DNA of 21,316 nucleotides from Ktedonobacterales bacterium (lineage in GTDB: Bacteria > Chloroflexota > Ktedonobacteria > Ktedonobacterales > JADMIN01), in the NCBI GenBank assembly GCA_025935235.1, contig JAICVT010000028.1, positions 1-21,316 on the forward strand. Direction: 5' to 3'. The position numbers and the translations under genes were made by a program. The notes under the pieces are model-generated. The model had not been told where the DNA came from, ran no database searches, and saw nothing but the letters and a program-made list of their open reading frames with translations. Shown piece after piece: positions 15,270-21,316 of the stretch. Within the stretch, counting starts at the first letter, position 1. Every line of letters begins with the position of its first letter.

Positions 15270-16925
15270 ATGGCCCGTGACACAGCGCCTCCTATCTCGA
15301 CCACGCGCGGCGATGGCGGTGAACCAGATGACGATCTGATCGTCACGCGTGAATCGCTCGACGGCTCCGCGACCGCGCTATCTCAGTGGGAGGGCCGCGC
15401 CTGGCTGCTGCGACGCGATCAGCCAGCCGAACAACCAGACGAACCGCCAGGCGAGCCGCCCAGCGGCGGCGTCAGCGAGCCATCTCCGCTCCCGGCTCCG
15501 GGCAAGATCATGCGTATCGTCTGGAGCAACAGCCTGACCCTGCGCCAGAAGGCGCTGCGCGCGGGCGGCATCGCGCTGCTCGTCATCCTGACGACCTACC
15601 TGCTGATCGGTGGTCCAGCCGCCACTCCCGGCGTCATCACCCGCGCGGGCGACGCGCTCAACGCCCGCCTGCGTCCGCCCAATCCGCAGCCGACGCTGGC
15701 CGAGCGCGGGTATGTCTTCGTCAAATCACCGCCCGGCTCGTACAACCTGCCACAGATCAGCATCGCTCCGGTCGTTGACCGTGCCAACGCCGCCTGGGCG
15801 TGCTGGTCGTCGCCATTCGCGCCGGGCGCACAGCGCGGCGTCCCGACCGCTCAGGCCTTCTACACCGAGAGCGGGGGCGCACGATGGACGCGCCTGCAAT
15901 TGCCGCGCAGCGGCGCGCAGCACTGCACAGTCATTGCCGATGGCGAGAACAGCGCCAGCGCGCTCGTTTTTCTCGATCAGGGTCAGGCGCCCGACGGAAG
16001 CTGCATCGCTCCCTTCGTCTACTTCAGCGCCGACTCTGGGCAGTCATGGACCCAGGTTCCCTGGCCGCTCGGCCCCTCTGAATCCGCCTGCCAGTATGAC
16101 GCCGCGCTTGAAGGTGGCGCCATCTACCTCTGGTCGCGCGCGCCGCTGCTGCGCGAAGCCAGCCTGGTCGCGCCGCCGACCAGCCGCCTGATCGTCTCCC
16201 GCGATCACGGCCAGACGTGGGCAGCCGCCGATGAGGGGCTGAATGACGCCGTTGGGTACGACATCGTCGGCTTCCGACCCGGCGGCCACATCCTCGCTCG
16301 AGTCGCCGATGTACACGGCAACGGCGCTGATTCACTGCTGATGTCCAGTGACGACTACGGCGCCTCGTGGCGGGCTCTCGGTCGGATACCGGGCGGATTC
16401 TCGCAGGTCTTCGCCTCCAGCGATCGCAACGTCACCGATCACGGCGGCTGGGGCAGGCTCTATGTGCTGGCGCGCGTCATCGTCAACGACTCGCTCACCC
16501 TCCCGCCAGCCTACGCCCTCTGGACTGGCTACGCTGGCGGCCAGTGGTCGAGCATTCCGCTTCCACCGCTGCCCACAGGCGCCGCGGCCACTGCCGACGC
16601 CAATCAGCCGCTCGTCATCGGCGTCGGCCCGGCGGGCTCGCTGGAAACAGAGCGCGGCGTGCTCGAAATCCGCGATGCGCAACTCAACGCCGCGCGCCTT
16701 CTGTGGGTTTGGGATCCCGCCCACGCCCAATGGCTGCTCGATCCAGAGGACGTGCCTGGCAATCTGGCGCTGGAGGGCGCGAGCTGGCGGGCGGGCGACC
16801 AGATCATCTGGGTGACGACGCTGCAGCTTGGCGTGCCGCCCGTGCTGAAGATCTACACCAAAACCTATCCTGCCGACCTGCTGGCGCACATCCAGCGCGG
16901 TCAGCCCACGCCATCCAGCCGGTGA
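15270..16925 (+). CDS. Membrane-anchored Asp-box (BNR-repeat) protein
   Basis: 551 aa from this ATG. A cytoplasmic Pro/Asp/Glu-rich segment (about 1-95) precedes a single membrane helix (IALLVILTTYLLIGG, about 101-115). A long exported region follows with Asp-box repeats of the form SxDxGxxW: SADSGQSW (253-260), SRDHGQTW (310-317), SDDYGASW (360-367) and a weaker TESGGARW (199-206). Such repeats mark beta-propellers of the sialidase or photosystem-assembly type, but no sialidase catalytic set (FRIP motif, Arg triad) is evident, so I read it as a binding or scaffold propeller. A GTG at 15192 would add 26 residues and has GGAG 5 nt upstream. I prefer the ATG because GAGGA lies 10 nt upstream and a -10-like box lies between the two. 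Function unknown. Confidence 0.8.
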   Translation: MARDTAPPISTTRGDGGEPDDDLIVTRESLDGSATALSQWEGRAWLLRRDQPAEQPDEPPGEPPSGGVSEPSPLPAPGKIMRIVWSNSLTLRQKALRAGGIALLVILTTYLLIGGPAATPGVITRAGDALNARLRPPNPQPTLAERGYVFVKSPPGSYNLPQISIAPVVDRANAAWACWSSPFAPGAQRGVPTAQAFYTESGGARWTRLQLPRSGAQHCTVIADGENSASALVFLDQGQAPDGSCIAPFVYFSADSGQSWTQVPWPLGPSESACQYDAALEGGAIYLWSRAPLLREASLVAPPTSRLIVSRDHGQTWAAADEGLNDAVGYDIVGFRPGGHILARVADVHGNGADSLLMSSDDYGASWRALGRIPGGFSQVFASSDRNVTDHGGWGRLYVLARVIVNDSLTLPPAYALWTGYAGGQWSSIPLPPLPTGAAATADANQPLVIGVGPAGSLETERGVLEIRDAQLNAARLLWVWDPAHAQWLLDPEDVPGNLALEGASWRAGDQIIWVTTLQLGVPPVLKIYTKTYPADLLAHIQRGQPTPSSR

Positions 16926-16942
16926 CCGGCGCCGCCGGATGG
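16911..16942 (+). terminator. Hairpin overlapping the stop codon of the Asp-box gene
   Basis: CCATCC (16911-16916) pairs with GGATGG (16937-16942). Nested inside, GCCGG (16918-16922) pairs with CCGGC (16926-16930), leaving the stop TGA exactly in the loop. No U-tract follows. It may be a terminator or chance pairing in GC-rich DNA. Confidence 0.35.
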
Positions 16943-16996
16943 CTGCGTGGGCATAGCCAGGAAGACACGACGACACAGAACGCGACCGGCGCGTAT

Positions 16997-17004
16997 GGTA
17001 TAGT
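16997..17004 (+). promoter_or_regulatory. Putative -10 box upstream of the flavoprotein gene
   Basis: GGTATAGT ends 58 nt before the ATG at 17063. The 137-nt gap after the Asp-box gene holds this and the stop-codon hairpin. No -35 match at the expected distance. Confidence 0.4.
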
Positions 17005-17062
17005 GCCGTGGATTCGTAGGATTGACTGGCGCCCATTGGATTCCAGCGAGCGAGGCGAGAGC

Positions 17063-18343
17063 ATGACAGCGGCGACTGACGGCGCGCGACGATATGATGT
17101 CCTGATCGTGGGGGGCGGCCCGGCGGGCCTGAGCGCAGCTGAGGCCGCCGCCAAAGCGGGCGCGCGCGTGGCTGTGCTGGAGCGCCGCAAAGAGATCGGC
17201 TATCCGGTCCACACCAGCGGCGGAAGCTGGGTCAGCGACATGCGCGCCATCGGCGTTCCTGCCGATCTCTACAATCCGATTCGCGCCGTCACGTTCCTCT
17301 CGCCTGGGCGCTCCGTTCGGTTCGACTATGATGAGCCAGTCTGCTGCGTGCTCGATGTGCGCGGCGTCTACCAGTTCCTCGCCAGCCGCGCCATCGCCGC
17401 GGGCGCCGAGATTCATCCCAACTCGCCCGTCGAAGGCCCGATTGTCGAGGATGGCCGCGTCGTGGGCGTCATCGCCAAGGACCACCGCAACCGCGCGGGC
17501 GAGTGGCGCGCCGATGTCGTCGTGGACGCCAGCGGCTTCTCCAGCACGCTCGTCACGCGGGCGGGCGTGCGGCGCGGCTTCCAGCGGTACGGCTACGGCG
17601 CGGAGTACGATCTGGTCGCGCCCAACTACGACCAGAACATGCTCTACCTCATCATGGGCAGCCAGGTCGCGCCATCCGGCTACGCCTGGGCCTTCCCGCG
17701 CGGCAAGCAGCGTGTGCGCCTCGGCGTCGGCGTGATCCGGCCGGATGTCGCCGCCGACGCCCGCGAATACCTCGACAGCTTCACCGAGCGGCTGCCTCAG
17801 CTCGCCGACGCCTTCAAAGGCGCCAGCCCCATCGAGTATCACACTGGCCTCTTCCCCTCTGAGGGCGTCGTGGAGAAGTTCGTCGGCGATGGGCTGATCG
17901 CGACCGGCGACTCGGCGGGGCATGGCTCGACGCTGGTTGGCGAGGGCATCCGCTTCGCGATCTACAGCGGCCAGATGGCCGGAGCGGTGGCGGCAGAGGC
18001 GTCCAAAGTGGGCGACACATCCGCCGCGTTCCTGGGCCGCTACGACCGCCAGTGGCGCGCGCGCTTTGGTCGCGAGATGGACATCTCATACATCGTCAAC
18101 CAGCGCATCGCCCAGTGGAGCGATGAGCAGTGGGATGAAGGCGTCGCGCTGTTGACGCGCGTCACCCCCGCCCAGGCGGCGGAGCTGCTGCGCGGCGACT
18201 ACAGCGTCGGCCTCTTCCTGAGTGTGCTGCGGCGCAACCCCAGCCTGCTGCGCACAGGCGCACGCAAGTTCTTCGACATCGCCATGCAGCGGCTGGGTCG
18301 CGCCACCCCCATCACCGACGCCGACGTCTCCGCCAGCGCGTGA
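17063..18343 (+). CDS. Geranylgeranyl reductase family FAD-dependent oxidoreductase
   Basis: 426 aa. The N-terminal Rossmann motif VLIVGGGPAGLSAAEAA (13-29) with E40 binds the FAD ADP moiety. The second FAD motif, GDGLIATGDSAGHGSTLVGE (275-294), contains the conserved GD and the helix that faces the flavin. VVVDASGFSS (152-161) is the third family landmark. Relatives saturate the double bonds of geranylgeranyl chains (chlorophyll, menaquinone or archaeal lipid tails) or hydroxylate small molecules. The active-site stretch does not fix the substrate. The frame is open far upstream to 16367, but that part lies within the Asp-box gene; the ATG at 17063 has GAGG 7 nt upstream and starts 10 residues before the FAD motif. 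A composite hairpin repeat follows the stop. Confidence 0.9.
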   Translation: MTAATDGARRYDVLIVGGGPAGLSAAEAAAKAGARVAVLERRKEIGYPVHTSGGSWVSDMRAIGVPADLYNPIRAVTFLSPGRSVRFDYDEPVCCVLDVRGVYQFLASRAIAAGAEIHPNSPVEGPIVEDGRVVGVIAKDHRNRAGEWRADVVVDASGFSSTLVTRAGVRRGFQRYGYGAEYDLVAPNYDQNMLYLIMGSQVAPSGYAWAFPRGKQRVRLGVGVIRPDVAADAREYLDSFTERLPQLADAFKGASPIEYHTGLFPSEGVVEKFVGDGLIATGDSAGHGSTLVGEGIRFAIYSGQMAGAVAAEASKVGDTSAAFLGRYDRQWRARFGREMDISYIVNQRIAQWSDEQWDEGVALLTRVTPAQAAELLRGDYSVGLFLSVLRRNPSLLRTGARKFFDIAMQRLGRATPITDADVSASA

Positions 18344-18344
18344 G

Positions 18345-18452
18345 TACCCCCACCCCAGCGCTCTCCCTCTGGGAGAGGGAGCCGAGTGTGAGCTTGGCGG
18401 CTTCTGGCTCCCCTCTCCCGCACTGCGGGGAAGGTGTTGGGGGAGGGGGCCA
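18345..18452 (+). repeat. Composite GC-rich hairpin repeat downstream of the flavoprotein gene
   Basis: CTCTCCC-tct-GGGAGAG (18361-18377) is followed about 40 nt later by the module GGCTCCCCTCTCCCGC-ac-TGCGGGG and a G-rich tail. This is the same two-module order seen on the minus strand after metH (6938-7072). It begins 2 nt after the flavoprotein stop and fills the gap to the convergent small gene ending at 18459. Confidence 0.65.
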
Positions 18453-18458
18453 CCCGCG

Positions 18459-18734
18459 CTAATTCATCAGATCCTTCCAGCTCGACTCGCTCATGTCCAC
18501 ATGGAAGTGATGCGCGGCCTTCTTGATATTGGCGAAGGCCTGCTCGCGGTCGGCGTCCGACACGCCTTCGACCTGATCGAAGCGCGCCAGGGCGTTCTGC
18601 ACGTGATCGGCATCCGTCAGCGGCTCCTTGCGCTGCTTGGGGAAGGCAAACGCCGACGATGGCAGATCATCGCGCTTGCTGCTGGAGAGATCGCCGTGGA
18701 CCTCGATCGGCTTCCATGTCGCTTCTTTGCTCAT
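18459..18734 (-). CDS. Small DUF6582-like protein (91 aa)
   Basis: 91 aa. The middle reads LPSSAFAFPKQRKEPLTDAD (24-43) then HVQNALARFDQVEGVSDADR (44-63). I associate this pattern with DUF6582-type small proteins of unknown function; the assignment is from memory of the motif. The rest is helical and charged, ending WKDLMN. No signal peptide, membrane segment or cysteine. Two ATGs stand side by side (18737 and 18734); AAAGGAG lies 7 nt before the second, so I chose 18734. The longer open frame to 18872 runs into a repeat and is unlikely to be translated. It converges with the flavoprotein gene across a hairpin repeat and lies downstream of the MTAP gene on the same strand. Confidence 0.75.
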   Translation of the reverse strand: MSKEATWKPIEVHGDLSSSKRDDLPSSAFAFPKQRKEPLTDADHVQNALARFDQVEGVSDADREQAFANIKKAAHHFHVDMSESSWKDLMN

Positions 18735-18829
18735 CATGTGACTCCTTTCAACTGCGTCGAGCGCGCTCGCGCTCCGCATGCCTCTGCTAGCAGCGACTTC
18801 CATGCCACCGCCACAACTTCTGGTCTGAG

Positions 18830-18866
18830 TTCCCCTCCGTGGAGTGGAGGGGGCAGGGGGAGAGGT
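18830..18866 (-). repeat. GC-rich hairpin repeat downstream of the MTAP gene
   Basis: CCCCTCC (18832-18838), 7-nt loop, GGAGGGG (18846-18852), followed on the plus strand by a G-rich run. Read on the minus strand it begins about 8 nt after the MTAP stop (18874) with CCTCTCCCCCTGCCCCC, the same C-rich opening seen in the other copies. It may separate MTAP from the small downstream gene. Confidence 0.5.
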
Positions 18867-18873
18867 TCGCACC

Positions 18874-19752
18874 CTACCCGTCCAGTCGGTCGCCCAGCAG
18901 CAGGGCGAGCCGCTCGCGCTGCTCCGGCGAGATCAGCTCGCGCGCAGTCATCACCGCGTTCGCCAGCGCCGTCGCGCAGCCGCACGTCGCGCCAGCCCGG
19001 TCGGCGGGCAGCGTCCGCGCCATCTCGCGGATAATGCGCTGTGCATTGGCGACATTGCGCGACAGGTTGGCGACCACCATCTCGACCGTCACCGGCTGCT
19101 CGCTCTCGTGCCACACATCATAATCTGTAACGCAGGCGATCGTGGCATAGCACAGTTCTGCCTCGCGCGCCAGCTTCGCCTCTGGCAGCGCGGTCATGCC
19201 GATGATATCGCAGCCCCACTGGCGATACAGCCGCGACTCGGCTTTGGTCGAGAACTGCGGCCCTTCGATGCACACATACGTCCCGCCGCGGTGGAACGTG
19301 ATGTCGCCCAGCGCCGCCAGTCCACCGGCCAGCCGCCCGCTCAGGTCAGGGCAGAAGGGGTCGGCGAACCCGATATGCGCCACAACCCCATCTGAGAAGA
19401 AGCTGGCCGGACGCGCCTTCGTGCGGTCTATGAGCTGGTCGGGGATGACCAGGTCGAGCGGCGCGATGTCCTCGCGCAGGCTGCCAACCGCGCTGACGGA
19501 GATGATCCGCTCCACGCCCAGACTCTTGAGCGCGTAGATGTTGGCCCGCGACGGAACTTCGCCAGGGCTGAGGCGATGGCCGCGCCCATGACGTGGCAGA
19601 AAGGCGATGGGTGCGCCTTCGAGCAGGCCTACCGTCAGTGTGTCGCTCGGCGCGCCAAAGGGTGTAGTGATCTCCACCTGCTCGGTCTCGATCAGACCTG
19701 GCATGGCATACAGTCCGCTGCCACCGATGATCCCCAGCCGCGCGGTCGCCAT
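18874..19752 (-). CDS. mtnP: S-methyl-5'-thioadenosine phosphorylase (MTAP)
   Basis: 292 aa, the usual MTAP length. The enzyme splits methylthioadenosine, a by-product of polyamine and related synthesis, into adenine and methylthioribose-1-phosphate, feeding methionine salvage. Phosphate-site residues are GGSGLY (10-15) and PRHGRGH (53-59). The base/ribose site is SVSAVGSLRED (85-95), EGPQFSTKAESRLYR (163-177) and MTALPEAKLAREAELCYA (186-203). CVTDYDVW (207-214) supplies the purine-binding aspartates D210 and D212 that mark adenine-type rather than guanine-type specificity. The ATG at 19752 has GAGGAG 8 nt upstream. It starts 67 nt after the kinase stop on the same strand, so co-transcription is possible. 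No mtnA or other salvage gene is next to it. Confidence 0.94.
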   Translation of the reverse strand: MATARLGIIGGSGLYAMPGLIETEQVEITTPFGAPSDTLTVGLLEGAPIAFLPRHGRGHRLSPGEVPSRANIYALKSLGVERIISVSAVGSLREDIAPLDLVIPDQLIDRTKARPASFFSDGVVAHIGFADPFCPDLSGRLAGGLAALGDITFHRGGTYVCIEGPQFSTKAESRLYRQWGCDIIGMTALPEAKLAREAELCYATIACVTDYDVWHESEQPVTVEMVVANLSRNVANAQRIIREMARTLPADRAGATCGCATALANAVMTARELISPEQRERLALLLGDRLDG

Positions 19753-19819
19753 GTCGCCTGCTCCTCATCCGAAGTCGCCGACCATCGCCAGCCATCGCCG
19801 CGCGGGCGGGCGCGACCGG

Positions 19820-21295
19820 TCAATAGCCAGTCGCGCGATGCCTGCTGGTCAGGTCGTCTGACGGGCGCACGACGAAGCGCACCTGTACAATCTGATCGCC
19901 GCCGTTGCTGCGCACCGCGATATGGCAGACATATGGCCCGACCGCCAGACCTGTCGCGTTGATGCGCACGGTCAGCGGCGAGGAGTTTTCCGTGAAGCTT
20001 CGCGGCTCCACGGTCAACGCGGCGATGTTGGTCTCCGTACGCCCGGAGAGCGCGCCACCGCCGCGATTGGCGATCTCGAGCGGGTGGGTCACCGTCTGGT
20101 TGACCAGAATGTAGCCCGCATCCATACGGATCGGCGAGACTACGAGGCGGGGTGGCAGCGCGGGCATGCCGCTGCGACGAGCTGTCATCGCGCCACCCGC
20201 TGGCTGACCGGCTGGTTGCGTGCTGTAGGGCGAACGGATGCTGTGGGCGCTACCCGATGCGCTGGGCGGCGCGCTCGTCGCCCGACCGCCACCCGCGACC
20301 ACCGCGCCCGCCTGCGCTCCGGCTGAGGCGCCCCGCGCCGCGCCCACCCGCGACTGCGACTGCTTGCGCGCCCATTCGAGCGCCTCACCCAGCGCCTCAG
20401 CGGAAGTGAAGCGATCCTGCGGCTGCAAGCTGAGCGCCTTCAGGATGACCCGCTCCACGACTTCTGGCGTGCGTGGGTTGAACTCACGGATGGACTTCAG
20501 GCTATGTCCGGCCATGCGCAGCGGCGCCGCCTCTGGCACGCGCCCGGTCAGCAGATGATAGAGCGACGCGCCAAGCGCGTAGACATCGGAGCGCGGCTCC
20601 GAGCGCGAGCTATACTGCTCCAGCGGCGCATAGCCATCCGTGCCAAGCTGCATCGTGTCCGTCATGCGTGCGGGAAGCAGCCAGCGCGCGATGCCAAAAT
20701 CAATCAGCTTGATGTTGCCATCGGGCATCAGCATGACGTTCGCGGGCTTCAAATCGCGGTAGATGATCGGCGGCTTGCGCGAGTGCAGATAGCTCAGCGT
20801 GTCGGCAAGCGCGATGCCCCAGCGGGTCACATCTTCCCAGTCCAGCGCCTCACGCCGATATTGCACCAGCTCATCTTCCAGGTTATGTCCCTGCACATAC
20901 TCCATGACGAGGTAGTATTTGCCTTCCTCGAACAGGAAATCGTAGACATGCGCCAGCGCCGGATGATCGAGCGCCTGCAACATGCGCGACTCGCGGATAA
21001 AGTCGTTGATCGCCTGCTGGCGCTTCTCTGGCTCCAGTTGCGACTCGCTCATCTCCTTGATCGCGCGCTCGGCGTCGTGCTGGTAACTATCGTGCGCCAG
21101 ATAGACCGCGCTCTGGCCGCCCTGCGCGATTTTGCGGATGACGGCATAGCGCTTGGCGAGCATGTGCAGCGACGGGAGCAGCCCAGTTGACAGGCGCGGG
21201 CGCGCGGCGGCGAGCGAGGAGCCACACCCTGGGCAGAAGCGCGCGCCGTTGGGCGCGTCTGCCCCGCACTTGGGACAGTGAACCCGAGCCTCCAT
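19820..21295 (-). CDS. Zinc-ribbon Ser/Thr protein kinase with C-terminal Ig-like domain
   Basis: 491 aa. A zinc ribbon CPKC...CPGC (C7, C10, C21, C24) leads into a Hanks-type kinase domain (about 50-310). The Gly-rich loop is QGGQSAVY (58-65), K80 is the ATP lysine (AIKEM), E102 is the likely helix-C partner, the catalytic loop is YRDLKPANVML (179-189), DFG is 199-201, and APLEQY (223-228) is the P+1 region. The catalytic loop has Tyr in place of the usual His of HRD; D181 is kept, so activity is plausible. A low-complexity Ala/Gly/Ser/Pro linker (about 313-380) precedes a beta-rich Ig/BACON-like domain (about 382-476). No membrane helix is seen, unlike PknB/PASTA kinases. The ATG at 21295 follows a G-rich site (GGTGGGGG) by 7 nt. 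The gene lies just upstream of MTAP. Targets are unknown. Confidence 0.92.
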   Translation of the reverse strand: MEARVHCPKCGADAPNGARFCPGCGSSLAAARPRLSTGLLPSLHMLAKRYAVIRKIAQGGQSAVYLAHDSYQHDAERAIKEMSESQLEPEKRQQAINDFIRESRMLQALDHPALAHVYDFLFEEGKYYLVMEYVQGHNLEDELVQYRREALDWEDVTRWGIALADTLSYLHSRKPPIIYRDLKPANVMLMPDGNIKLIDFGIARWLLPARMTDTMQLGTDGYAPLEQYSSRSEPRSDVYALGASLYHLLTGRVPEAAPLRMAGHSLKSIREFNPRTPEVVERVILKALSLQPQDRFTSAEALGEALEWARKQSQSRVGAARGASAGAQAGAVVAGGGRATSAPPSASGSAHSIRSPYSTQPAGQPAGGAMTARRSGMPALPPRLVVSPIRMDAGYILVNQTVTHPLEIANRGGGALSGRTETNIAALTVEPRSFTENSSPLTVRINATGLAVGPYVCHIAVRSNGGDQIVQVRFVVRPSDDLTSRHRATGY

Positions 21296-21316
21296 GTCGC
21301 AACCCCCACCTGCTGC

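Noticed and set aside
16367..17062. N-terminal extension of the flavoprotein reading frame
   Set aside because: It lies inside the Asp-box gene in another frame, is Arg-rich and non-homologous; the FAD motif begins right after the ATG at 17063, which has its own ribosome site.

Overview
This 21.3 kb window is GC-rich (roughly two-thirds G+C by eye) bacterial chromosome. It has long shadow ORFs opposite the real genes and frequent GTG/TTG starts with purine-rich ribosome sites. The gene mix is a UVR-motif ClpC, full-length cobalamin-type MetH, MoaA, a CYTH-CHAD protein, a geranylgeranyl-reductase-type flavoprotein, a DUF5946 protein and a zinc-ribbon Ser/Thr kinase. This fits Chloroflexota, perhaps a Ktedonobacteria-like lineage. 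That placement is an inference from protein character, not a database result. I see no rRNA, tRNA, CRISPR array, transposase or phage gene.

Layout. Bases 2-544 (+) hold the end of a divergent Clp-like ATPase whose catalytic residues look destroyed. It converges on an intact clpC (636-3134, -) across a perfect hairpin. A repeat-rich gap (about 3229-3434) lies at the 3' end of a minus-strand cluster read from right to left: a UPF0173 metallo-hydrolase (6826-6107), moaA (6068-4974) and a CYTH-CHAD protein (4946-3435). Upstream lie metH (10749-7078), a DJ-1/PfpI protein (11392-10859) and a small lipoprotein (11933-11445), all on the minus strand. From 12138 the plus strand carries a GNAT acetyltransferase plus an amidohydrolase, then a DUF5946 protein, a membrane-anchored Asp-box protein and a geranylgeranyl-reductase-family flavoprotein (to 18343). 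Two small minus-strand genes of unknown role (14439-14212 and 18734-18459) interrupt this stretch. The right end is a minus-strand pair: a zinc-ribbon Ser/Thr kinase followed by methylthioadenosine phosphorylase.

Together the genes cover proteostasis (ClpC, PfpI), one-carbon and sulfur metabolism (MetH, MTAP), molybdopterin synthesis (MoaA), polyphosphate/triphosphate handling (CYTH-CHAD), isoprenoid reduction and signalling. MetH and MTAP both serve methionine recycling but are not adjacent. No single operon-encoded multi-gene system stands out.

The most notable points are the catalytically degraded Clp-like gene beside clpC, a G/C-rich hairpin repeat family placed in the same orientation just after four stop codons, a recurrent -10-like box 55-62 nt before six start codons, and the kinase's zinc-ribbon/kinase/Ig-like architecture with no membrane segment.
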